Positions 10,142 through 17,435 of a DNA stretch of 17,435 bases are shown here, piece after piece. The translations under genes and the position numbers were made by a program. Source of the stretch: an uncultured Oscillospiraceae bacterium (GTDB taxonomy: Bacteria > Bacillota > Clostridia > Oscillospirales > Ruminococcaceae); assembly GCA_902489475.1 (NCBI GenBank), contig CABUAH010000042.1, forward strand, positions 1 to 17,435, read 5' to 3'. Position 1 is the first letter of the stretch. Each line of letters begins with the position of its first letter. Under the pieces are notes generated by a model, which saw only the letters and a program-made list of their open reading frames with translations, had not been told where the DNA came from and searched no databases.

Positions 10142-13100
10142 CTATATTATTACTTCTCCATCGAATACGTTTACAGCATTTCCGGTAAGATACACTTCTC
10201 CGTCTGAGGTATATCTCACTGTTAATTCTCCTCCGATAAGCTTTACGGTAATGTTCTCGTCCTTGTTGCAGTATCCGTTTTCACAAGCCGCAACAACACT
10301 TGCACAAGCTCCCGTTCCGCAAGCCCATGTTTCTCCGCTTCCTCTTTCCCAAACTCTCATCTTAAGAGTGTTTCGGTCAACTGTCTGAACAAATTCAGCA
10401 TTCACTCTTTCAGGGAAAAGCTCATTATTTTCAAATTCAGGTCCATACTTTTCAAGCTCGAAAGTATCGACATTTTTTACAAAGGTTACGCAGTGAGGAT
10501 TTCCCATAGAAACACAGGTAATATTCCATTCCCTGTCACCGATCACAGCAGGCTTATTTATTATTTTTTCGCCCTCAAGATTAACAGGAATCTGCTTTGG
10601 ATCTAAAACGGCTTTACCCATATCAACTCTTGCGCCTACTACCTCTCCGTAATGACGCATAAGCTCAACACCTATAATTCCGCTTAGCGTTTCAATAGTG
10701 AACTTATCTTTGTCGACAAGCCCATTATCTCTCATAAATTTTGCAACGCATCTTATTCCGTTTCCGCACATCTTTCCTTCACTGCCGTCGAGATTAAACA
10801 TTCTCATTTTTCCGTCAGCAACCTTAGATTTACAGATCAAAATTACTCCGTCGCCGCCGATTCCGAAATGACGGTCGGAAAGTCTTATAGAAAGTCCCTC
10901 CGGATTGTCGATTCTTTGATCAAAGCAATTAAAATAAATGTAATCGTTACCGCAGCCGTGCATTTTTGAGAACTTAAAGGTCTGCTTCTCAGTCCTCATA
11001 TCGTTTATATCAACAAGCTCTGTAGACTGTTCGGAGTATTTGCTCTTGATTGATGAAACAATAGCGTTTGCAGTATCAATCGACGTTAGACACGGTATAT
11101 TTCTGTCAACAGTTTTTCTTCTTATCTTTACGCTATCTCTTGACGGAAGTCTTCCCTTGGAAGATGTTGAAATAACATATTGAATGTCTCCGCTTTCTAT
11201 AAGCTTAAGCGTATTATTCTCGCCCTCATGGATCTTATCGACTACCTGAGCCTCGATTCCGTTTTCCTCAAGAGTTTTTGCAGTTCCTCTTGTAGCATAG
11301 ATCTTAAAGCCGAGATCCAAGAACTTCTTTGCAACCTCAGATATTTCAGGCTTATCCGAATCTCTTACTGTTATAAACACTCCGCCGTTTTTCTCAAGAG
11401 TATAGCCTGCCGCAATAAGACCTTTATATAAAGCTTCTTCCAAAGTATTCGCCAACGCCAAAACCTCGCCGGTCGACTTCATCTCAGGTCCCAAATGGTT
11501 ATCTACATCTATAAGCTTTTCAAAAGAGAATACAGGTACTTTAACAGCCGTATAAGGAGAATGAGGATAAAGTCCCGTTCCGTATCCCATATCCGAAAGC
11601 TTTTCACCGAGCATTGCTCTTGTTGCAAGCTCAACCATAGGAACTCCCGTAACCTTTGATATGTACGGAATAGTTCTTGACGAACGTGGATTAACCTCAA
11701 TTACATAAAGCTCTCCATGGTAAATAAGATACTGAATGTTTACAAGTCCCTTTGTTTTAAGAGATACCGCAAGATTCTTTGAACACTCAACAATTCTGTT
11801 TACCATTTCATCCGGAAGATTCCATGCAGGGTAAACAGCAATAGAGTCACCGGAATGGATTCCTGCTCTCTCAACGTGTTCCATTATTCCGGGAATCAAT
11901 ATATCTTCCCCATCGCATATTGCATCGACTTCAAGCTCCGGTCCCATGAGGTATTTGTCTATCAAAATAGGATTTTCGATTTCCTGCGCCAAAATGATAG
12001 CCATATACTCCCTGATATCGTCATCGTTAAAGGCAATGATCATATTCTGTCCGCCCAAAACGTATGACGGACGCATCAAAACAGGATAGTGAATTTTATT
12101 TGCAACCTCAAGCGCTTCTTCGGTAGTCATAACCGTAAAGCCCTGAGGACGCTTGATCTTATGAAGCTCCAACAGCTCGTCAAAACGCTCTCTGTCCTCT
12201 GCTGCGTCAATGCTGTCAGGAGGAGTTCCTAAAATGTTAACTCCGTTTGAAGCCATATGCTTTGTAAGCTTGATAGCTGTCTGTCCGCCGAATGCAACTA
12301 CAACTCCGTAAGGCTTTTCAACATTTATAATGTTCATTACATCTTCATTTGTAAGTGGTTCAAAATAAAGTCTGTCAGCAGTATCAAAGTCGGTCGAAAC
12401 AGTTTCCGGGTTGTTGTTTACAATTACAACATCAAAGCCCTGACGTTTAAGCGCCCAAACGCATTGAACCGATGCATAGTCAAACTCGATTCCCTGTCCG
12501 ATTCTTATAGGGCCTGAACCGAAAACTATAACAGTTTTGTTTTCAGATCCACCTGCGGCAATATGCTTTGAAGCCTCGTCCTCAGCATCATATGTAGAAT
12601 AGAAATACGGCGTTTGAGCAGCAAACTCAGCAGCACAGGTATCTACCATTTTAAAAGAAGCGTGTTTAGGATTTTCGATCTCACATCCGGAGAGTTCTTT
12701 TATAACCTTATCAAGATATCCCTGCTTTTTAGCTTTAATATAAAGTTCGTCTGTTAAAACTCCTTTTCTCAACTCTTTTTCAGTATCTATGAGCTTTAAA
12801 AGCTTATATAAGAACCATATATCTATTTTTGTGATATCGTGAATGTATTCAGGAGTAACTCCTCTTCTTAAATTCTCATACACAACAAACAAGCGCTCAT
12901 CGTTACATACTTTAAGTCTTTCCTTGATCTCTTCATCGGAAAGCGACAAAAGCGGTTCGCTTATAATGCTGTCATGTCCTATCTCAGCACCTCTTACAGC
13001 CTTCATAATAGCCTGTTCAAAGGTCGTTCCTATCGCCATAACCTCGCCTGTTGCCTTCATCTGAGTACCAAGAGTACGTTTAGCATAAACAAACTTATCG

Positions 13101-14191
13101 AACGGCCACTTAGGAAGCTTTACAACTACATAGTCAAGTGCAGGTTCAAAGCAGGCATAGGTCTTTCCTGTAACCGCATTTTTAATCTCATCAAGCGTAT
13201 ATCCTATAGCGATCTTTGCAGCGACTTTAGCAATAGGATAGCCGGTTGCCTTTGACGCCAGAGCAGACGAACGTGAAACTCTCGGATTTACTTCGATTAC
13301 AGCATATTCAAATGAATCGGGATTAAGTGCAAACTGACAGTTACAGCCTCCCTCAACCTCTAACGTATCAATGATTTTAAGTGCTGCCGAACGAAGCATT
13401 TGATATTCCTTGTCGGCGAGTGTAACGGTAGGAGCGATAACTATCGAATCTCCCGTATGCACTCCGACAGGGTCGAAGTTTTCCATGGAACATACGGTAA
13501 TGACATTTCCCTTACTGTCTCTCATCACCTCAAACTCTATCTCTTTCCAGCCCGCAATACACTTTTCAACTAAAACCTGCGTAATTGGAGATAAGTAAAG
13601 TCCGTTTCTTGTTATGTCACGAAGCTCTGTTTCGTTGTTTACGATTCCGCCTCCTGTTCCTCCGAGTGTGAATGCAGGACGTATAATAAGCGGATATCCT
13701 ATTCCTTCTTCGTTTGCAAATTCAACTGCATCTTCAACTGTCGTTACAACCTTTGAAGGAATGCATGGCTGACCGATAGACTCCATAGTGTCCTTGAACA
13801 TCTGTCTGTCCTCGGCTTTATCTATAGTTTCAGGTCTTGCACCCAAAAGCTTGACACCATACTTATCAAGGAAGCCCTCCTTTGCGAGCTCCATAGAAAG
13901 AGTAAGACCCGTCTGTCCGCCGAGCGTTGAAAGCAAGCTGTCCGGACGCTCTTTTTTTATAACTCTCTTAACTGTTTCAAGAGTAAGCGGCTCGATATAT
14001 ATTTTATCCGCCATAGCCTTGTCGGTCATGATTGTAGCAGGGTTGGAGTTTATAAGTATTACCTCCAGTCCCTCTTCCTTAAGAGCCCTGCAAGCCTGAG
14101 TTCCCGCATAGTCAAACTCCGCTGCCTGTCCGATTACAATAGGACCAGAACCGATTACAAGAACTCTTTTAAGATCTTTATTTAAAGGCAT
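10142..14191 (-). CDS. carB-dapF: Carbamoyl-phosphate synthase large chain fused to diaminopimelate epimerase
   Basis: One 1349-codon frame encodes two complete enzymes. Residues 1 to about 1062 are CarB: the carboxyphosphate half (LVIGSGPIVIGQAAEFDYAG at 11-30; FTLGGTGGGIV; VIEVNPRVSRSSALASKATG), an oligomerisation region (about 400-550), the carbamoyl-phosphate half (VFGSGPIRIGQGIEFDYASVQ at 556-576; VIEVNPRSSRTIPYISKVTG), and the C-terminal MGS-like allosteric domain (about 936-1060, YATRGTAKTLEENGI). After a linker of about 10 residues comes DapF (about 1072-1349) with both catalytic cysteines: C1142 in MCGNGIRC and C1291 in WACGTGAC. All key motifs are intact. A possible internal ATG (residue 1065) has no ribosome site, so a true fusion protein is likely. 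AAGGA precedes ATG 14191. It pairs with CarA upstream; the epimerase half converts LL- to meso-DAP, next to DapL. Confidence 0.93.
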   Translation of the reverse strand: MPLNKDLKRVLVIGSGPIVIGQAAEFDYAGTQACRALKEEGLEVILINSNPATIMTDKAMADKIYIEPLTLETVKRVIKKERPDSLLSTLGGQTGLTLSMELAKEGFLDKYGVKLLGARPETIDKAEDRQMFKDTMESIGQPCIPSKVVTTVEDAVEFANEEGIGYPLIIRPAFTLGGTGGGIVNNETELRDITRNGLYLSPITQVLVEKCIAGWKEIEFEVMRDSKGNVITVCSMENFDPVGVHTGDSIVIAPTVTLADKEYQMLRSAALKIIDTLEVEGGCNCQFALNPDSFEYAVIEVNPRVSRSSALASKATGYPIAKVAAKIAIGYTLDEIKNAVTGKTYACFEPALDYVVVKLPKWPFDKFVYAKRTLGTQMKATGEVMAIGTTFEQAIMKAVRGAEIGHDSIISEPLLSLSDEEIKERLKVCNDERLFVVYENLRRGVTPEYIHDITKIDIWFLYKLLKLIDTEKELRKGVLTDELYIKAKKQGYLDKVIKELSGCEIENPKHASFKMVDTCAAEFAAQTPYFYSTYDAEDEASKHIAAGGSENKTVIVFGSGPIRIGQGIEFDYASVQCVWALKRQGFDVVIVNNNPETVSTDFDTADRLYFEPLTNEDVMNIINVEKPYGVVVAFGGQTAIKLTKHMASNGVNILGTPPDSIDAAEDRERFDELLELHKIKRPQGFTVMTTEEALEVANKIHYPVLMRPSYVLGGQNMIIAFNDDDIREYMAIILAQEIENPILIDKYLMGPELEVDAICDGEDILIPGIMEHVERAGIHSGDSIAVYPAWNLPDEMVNRIVECSKNLAVSLKTKGLVNIQYLIYHGELYVIEVNPRSSRTIPYISKVTGVPMVELATRAMLGEKLSDMGYGTGLYPHSPYTAVKVPVFSFEKLIDVDNHLGPEMKSTGEVLALANTLEEALYKGLIAAGYTLEKNGGVFITVRDSDKPEISEVAKKFLDLGFKIYATRGTAKTLEENGIEAQVVDKIHEGENNTLKLIESGDIQYVISTSSKGRLPSRDSVKIRRKTVDRNIPCLTSIDTANAIVSSIKSKYSEQSTELVDINDMRTEKQTFKFSKMHGCGNDYIYFNCFDQRIDNPEGLSIRLSDRHFGIGGDGVILICKSKVADGKMRMFNLDGSEGKMCGNGIRCVAKFMRDNGLVDKDKFTIETLSGIIGVELMRHYGEVVGARVDMGKAVLDPKQIPVNLEGEKIINKPAVIGDREWNITCVSMGNPHCVTFVKNVDTFELEKYGPEFENNELFPERVNAEFVQTVDRNTLKMRVWERGSGETWACGTGACASVVAACENGYCNKDENITVKLIGGELTVRYTSDGEVYLTGNAVNVFDGEVII

Positions 14192-14232
14192 AATTTCAGT
14201 TCCTTTCTCAAAAAAATATTCCTGTTAGTTGT

Positions 14233-15312
14233 CTACTGCTTGTTCTTATCTATCATATCGATAAATTTATCGAACAAAAATCCTGTATCAAGCGGTCCTC
14301 CGCAAGCTTCCGGATGGAACTGCACGGAAAATGCAGGCATATATGTATACTCAACTCCCTCGCAGGTTCCGTCATTAGCGTTAAAAAAGCTTTCATCAGC
14401 ACCGTCAGGAAGTGTGCTTGAAACAACCGCATAGCCGTGATTCTGGCTAGTGATATACACCCTTCCCGTATCCTTATATGATGCCGGCTGATTCGCTCCT
14501 CTGTGTCCATACTTAAGCTTTTCAGTTTTTGCGCCCTGAGAGAGTGCTAAAAGCTGATGTCCCAAACAAATTCCGAAGATCGGGATATTAAATGTGCACA
14601 TCTCCTTGAGCTGCTCAATTATCTCAATATTTTCAGCAGGATCTCCCGGTCCGTTTGAAAGCATTATTCCGTCAGGAGCAAGCTCACTTACTCTTTTAGC
14701 CGATGTGCTTGCAGGAAGGACAGTTACCTCACAGCCTCTCTTTTGAAGCTCTCTGCAAATGTTAGCCTTTGCACCGTAGTCCATAAGGCAAACTCTTCTT
14801 TTTGTTTCTCCGACAGCAGGCATAACCGTTTCTTCCTTGCAGGTTGTATTTTCAACAGCGCCTACTATCTTATAATTTTTAAGCTCAGTCAGCCCGAAAT
14901 CGGTTGTACCCTCCATAACGATCTTTCCGTTCATAACACCCGATTCACGAACGATTTTTGTGAGCGCTCTGGTATCAATTCCGTAAAGGCCTACAATTCC
15001 TGACTGCTTTAAAAAAGTGTCAAGGTCACCCTCACAACGGAAGTTTGAAGGCTCTTGACACCAATCTCTAACAATATAACCCTTAACGTGCGGACAAACA
15101 CTTTCAAAATCAGAAGGAATAACTCCGTAATTTCCGATAAGCGGAAATGTCTGAACAACTATCTGTCCGTAATAGCTGGGATCGGTTAAGGTTTCCAAAT
15201 AGCCGGTCATGGCCGTTGTGAAAACGATTTCTCCAACAGTCTCACCGCTTTTTCCAAAACTTTTGCCCTCGAAAATAGTCCCGTTTTCAAGTATGAGATA
15301 TGCTTTTTGCAC
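14233..15312 (-). CDS. carA: Carbamoyl-phosphate synthase small chain
   Basis: A 359-aa glutamine amidotransferase subunit that releases ammonia from glutamine for CarB, feeding pyrimidine and arginine synthesis. The N-terminal CarA domain shows GEIVFTTAMTGYLETLTDPSYYGQIV (27-52) and GIDTRALTKIVRESGVMNG (111-129). The class I amidotransferase domain carries SNGPGDP (219-225), the nucleophile C249 in FGICLGHQLL, and H333/E335 in SVQFHPEACGGP. Length is normal. The start codon is GTG 15312, with AAAGGGG eight bases upstream. It is separated by 41 bases from the carB-dapF gene and is the first gene of the operon. I see no PyrR-type attenuator in the short leader. Confidence 0.95.
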   Translation of the reverse strand: MQKAYLILENGTIFEGKSFGKSGETVGEIVFTTAMTGYLETLTDPSYYGQIVVQTFPLIGNYGVIPSDFESVCPHVKGYIVRDWCQEPSNFRCEGDLDTFLKQSGIVGLYGIDTRALTKIVRESGVMNGKIVMEGTTDFGLTELKNYKIVGAVENTTCKEETVMPAVGETKRRVCLMDYGAKANICRELQKRGCEVTVLPASTSAKRVSELAPDGIMLSNGPGDPAENIEIIEQLKEMCTFNIPIFGICLGHQLLALSQGAKTEKLKYGHRGANQPASYKDTGRVYITSQNHGYAVVSSTLPDGADESFFNANDGTCEGVEYTYMPAFSVQFHPEACGGPLDTGFLFDKFIDMIDKNKQ

Positions 15313-15366
15313 GAGAAAATCCCCTTTCTTACCTTAATTTCACTATTTCATGATGTTATCTTATTA

Positions 15367-15395
15367 ATTATACTATATTTTCAATCGATTGTCTG
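15367..15395 (-). promoter_or_regulatory. Likely promoter of the carA-carB/dapF-dapL operon
   Basis: Minus-strand TATAAT (15372-15367) is perfect; 17 bases upstream is CAGACA (15395-15390), a fair -35. The leader is about 50 bases. A TTTACA lies a little further upstream at an unfavourable spacing. Confidence 0.55.
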
Positions 15396-15406
15396 TAAAG
15401 AAACTG

Positions 15407-15979
15407 TTAATTTTCATACGTTTTAATTATTTGAGAAGCAATCTGATATTTTGTCACCCGTTTATCCATCGCCTGTTTTTCGATATACCTATGAGCCTGA
15501 GCCTCATCGAAGCTTAAATACTGCATAAGCGCAAACTTTGCTCTATTTACAATACGCATTTCTTCCATTTTGTTCTGAAGCTTTATGTTTTCTTTTTTCA
15601 GTCCGAGAAGGCGGTTTCTCGTTGCATTTATCCACCTTAAAGACTGAATAAACATAAGTCTGTTTACAGGCTTTGAAATGCACAGCCCTCCGATAGCCTC
15701 AAGCTTTGCGCTTGCACTTTCAAAATGCTCCGACTTAACTATAAAAAGACAACTTGACATCGAATTACTTAAAACAGCTCCTGCAAGCTCAAAACCGTAC
15801 TCATCGCTCAGGGGTGCATTTATCACAACAAGGTTGTACTCGTTTGACAGCAATGCACGTTTTGCCTCGGAAGAGCTTTTCGCCATCGAAATGCCTAAAT
15901 GTCCAAAATCTTTAAGCATCGGAGCGATTGCAGTTATAGCTTTATCATTACTTGATACAATCAGCACGCTCTCCACCAA
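15407..15979 (-). CDS. ANTAR-domain regulator with a pseudo-receiver domain
   Basis: A 190-aa RNA-binding antitermination regulator. Residues 4-115 fold as a receiver: VLIVSSNDKAI, VVINAPLSDEYGFELA, LFIVKSEHFE and ISKPVN with the conserved K103. The phospho-acceptor Asp is replaced by N54 and the acidic pair near the N-terminus is replaced by SN, so normal phosphorylation is unlikely. A coiled-coil linker (LLGLKKENIKLQNKMEEM, 124-141) leads to an ANTAR domain (about 142-188: NRAKFALMQYLSFDEAQAHRYIEKQAMDKR). ANTAR domains bind paired stem-loops in leader RNAs and prevent termination. GGAGG precedes TTG 15979 (6 bases) and GTG 15976 (9 bases); either could be the start. It lies 39 bases after the glutamine-synthetase-like gene, a known nitrogen-control pairing. 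Confidence 0.85.
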   Translation of the reverse strand: MVESVLIVSSNDKAITAIAPMLKDFGHLGISMAKSSSEAKRALLSNEYNLVVINAPLSDEYGFELAGAVLSNSMSSCLFIVKSEHFESASAKLEAIGGLCISKPVNRLMFIQSLRWINATRNRLLGLKKENIKLQNKMEEMRIVNRAKFALMQYLSFDEAQAHRYIEKQAMDKRVTKYQIASQIIKTYEN

Positions 15980-16018
15980 GCACCACCTCCAGATTTTTGT
16001 TATGCGTATATGCTGAGA

Positions 16019-17314
16019 TCAAAGCTTTAAAAAGTAATTCTCCGTTTCAAATTCATCTTTATCATCAGCGAGATCATACTTTTGCTGCTGTTCATTTGCA
16101 GCCCGACAATAAGCTTCTATTATATCATCATTAATATATTTCTTTATAAAATCACTGTTTTTAGCAACCTTCGCCGCCTCGGTAATGCTTGCGGGCATCA
16201 TTTCAAGACTGTTTTCATCGCATCCGCCGTCAAAGCTTTGAAGCCGTTCTTTATTCTCAATTCCCTCAAGACAAGCATAGATAATAAGTGCCAAAACAAT
16301 ATACGGGTTGCAGGCACAGTCCGGTGAACGCAGAATTATCTTCGCACTTTTGTCCGCTGCCACCGAAACCTTTAAAAGCTGAGCGGTGTTCTTTGTACTC
16401 CATGAAATATACTTAGGAACATTAAACTTACCGAAACGCTTATAGCTGTTTATCGTAGTGCTTGCAAACAAAGTCATTTCCTTTATTCGGTTTAAAATTC
16501 CCGCAATGATATTTTCCTGAATCGTATCACTCTTCGGCTGATATACATTAAAAATGTTCTTTCCGTTTTTGTAAAGCTTTATGCCTATATGGAGTCCGCT
16601 TCCCGGCTTATCATCAAACGGCTTCGGCATAAATGTTGCATAAAGACCGTTTAGATCCGAAATATTCTTTACGACCGACTTAAAGGTTATAAAATTATCT
16701 GCCGCACTAAGCGGAGATGCGTACTGAAAATCTATTTCATTATGACCCGGTCCTGCCTCATGACATGACGATTCAGGAGAAAAATCCATTTGTTCAAGCG
16801 CAAGACAAATCTCTCTCCTTATATTCTCACCCCTGTCAAGCGGTGCAACATCCATAAATCCTGCGTTGTCATGAGATATTTTTGTCGGATTCCCCTCATC
16901 GTCGTTTTCAAACAGATAAAACTCGCAGGAGGTCTTTATTTTAAAGGTAATTCCCTTTTTCTTGGCCGCACTTACAGCTTTGTTGAGTATTGCTCGGCTG
17001 TTCGCAGTAAAATCGCTTCCGTCAGAGTTTTTAACCTCGCAGAGAAGCCTTGCTACTCCACCTTGATGCGGACGCCACGGAAGGATTGAAAGTGTCGATG
17101 CATCAGGCATCAGCAAAAGATTTTCCTCGCATCCTAAAAGTCCGTAATGATAAGAAGCATCAATAGAAAAGCCCTTTGAAAACGCACGGTCAAGCTCAGA
17201 GCTGTTTATCGATATATTCTTCTGAAATCCAAAAATATCAGAAAACTGAAGCTTTACAAATTTCACATCATTTTCTCTGACATATTGAAGCACATCTGTT
17301 TGCGTATAAATCAT
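16019..17314 (-). CDS. Glutamine-synthetase-like protein with a degraded active site
   Basis: A 431-aa member of the type I glutamine synthetase family by length and order of motifs: beta-grasp N-domain (LQFSDIFGFQK), LLMPDASTLSILPWRP (67-82), CEFYLFE (130-136), CHEAGPGHNEIDF (184-196), PKPFDDKPGSGLHIG (230-244), YKRF..NVPKYISWSTKN (291-309) and ILRSPDCACNPY (327-338). Several catalytic positions are changed. By comparison with Salmonella GS, the second-metal glutamates E129 and E357 become S129 and I327, the flap E327 becomes N298, and R339 becomes T310. E131, the two glutamates E186 and E193, and H242 remain. It may be inactive or altered in function, perhaps a sensor for the ANTAR partner. 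Start: ATG 17314, GGAGG five bases upstream. Confidence 0.8.
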   Translation of the reverse strand: MIYTQTDVLQYVRENDVKFVKLQFSDIFGFQKNISINSSELDRAFSKGFSIDASYHYGLLGCEENLLLMPDASTLSILPWRPHQGGVARLLCEVKNSDGSDFTANSRAILNKAVSAAKKKGITFKIKTSCEFYLFENDDEGNPTKISHDNAGFMDVAPLDRGENIRREICLALEQMDFSPESSCHEAGPGHNEIDFQYASPLSAADNFITFKSVVKNISDLNGLYATFMPKPFDDKPGSGLHIGIKLYKNGKNIFNVYQPKSDTIQENIIAGILNRIKEMTLFASTTINSYKRFGKFNVPKYISWSTKNTAQLLKVSVAADKSAKIILRSPDCACNPYIVLALIIYACLEGIENKERLQSFDGGCDENSLEMMPASITEAAKVAKNSDFIKKYINDDIIEAYCRAANEQQQKYDLADDKDEFETENYFLKL

Positions 17315-17334
17315 ATTAACCTCCAAAATCTAAA

Positions 17335-17349
17335 ATAAAGCGTCTTTAT
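17335..17349 (-). promoter_or_regulatory. Small leader hairpin before the GS-like gene
   Basis: ATAAAG / CTTTAT with a 3-base loop, in the leader of the GS-like mRNA just before a T-rich stretch and the ribosome site. It might be part of an ANTAR-responsive leader, but the two-hairpin ANTAR target is not clear. Confidence 0.25.
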
Positions 17350-17392
17350 CGGTCTGAAATACACCTTTGTTATTCACACAAATTTCCATTAT

Positions 17393-17421
17393 ATTTTAAC
17401 ATATTTAAAACGCTATGTAAA
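17393..17421 (-). promoter_or_regulatory. Promoter of the GS-like/ANTAR operon
   Basis: Minus-strand TTTACA (17421-17416), 17-bp spacer, TAAAAT (17398-17393). The leader is about 75 bases. Confidence 0.65.
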
Positions 17422-17435
17422 GATACTTAATAATA

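Noticed and set aside
10992..10999. Separate dapF gene starting at the internal ATG (residue 1065)
   Set aside because: No Shine-Dalgarno site upstream and no stop codon between the domains; a fusion is the simpler reading.
9622..14434. Several plus-strand open frames opposite dapL, carB-dapF and carA
   Set aside because: They are antisense shadows of strongly conserved enzymes, without ribosome sites or domains.

Overview
The window looks like chromosomal DNA from a low-GC Gram-positive anaerobe, most likely a gut-type Clostridia (Oscillospiraceae/Ruminococcus-like). Three things suggest this: AT-rich spacers with strong TTGACA-17-TATAAT promoters and AGGAGG ribosome sites, lysine/DAP synthesis by the LL-diaminopimelate aminotransferase (DapL) route, and Firmicutes families such as DegV, DUF1275, DUF6809 and a glutamine-synthetase/ANTAR pair. 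I cannot name the species.

Layout. 1-2.0 kb (minus): a thioredoxin-reductase-like flavoprotein without the CxxC, and a degenerate metallo-beta-lactamase-fold protein, each with its own promoter. 2.1-2.4 kb: a decayed transposase fragment. 2.4-4.35 kb (minus): a MarR regulator and a Y-family DNA polymerase whose promoter carries two LexA-type boxes. 4.36-4.9 kb: a gene-poor stretch with hairpins and a decayed repeat. 4.9-7.1 kb (plus): a DegV - compact FNT channel - DUF1275 operon. 7.25-8.1 kb: a divergent control cassette with an XRE repressor on one side and an RHH protein plus DUF6809 on the other, with two near-identical operators in the shared promoter region.

8.17-8.86 kb is the most interesting part. 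It has no long ORF but holds two homologous type I toxin-antitoxin-like modules in inverted orientation. Each has a tiny hydrophobic, lysine-tailed peptide (26 and 29 aa), a Shine-Dalgarno site locked in a GNRA-capped hairpin, a 5' UTR segment complementary to the terminator, and a convergent short RNA with its own strong promoter that meets the toxin mRNA at a shared bidirectional terminator. The two antitoxin promoters are back to back in the middle. The arrangement resembles the Fst/par plan, but the peptides look more like holin-like toxins.

8.9-15.4 kb (minus) is a pyrimidine/arginine plus lysine/peptidoglycan operon: carA, a carB-dapF gene fusion encoding one 1349-aa polypeptide, and dapL. 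This links carbamoyl phosphate synthesis with two DAP-pathway steps. 15.4-17.4 kb (minus) is a nitrogen-linked pair: a glutamine-synthetase-like protein that has lost several catalytic residues, and an ANTAR RNA-binding regulator whose receiver domain lacks the phospho-acceptor Asp.
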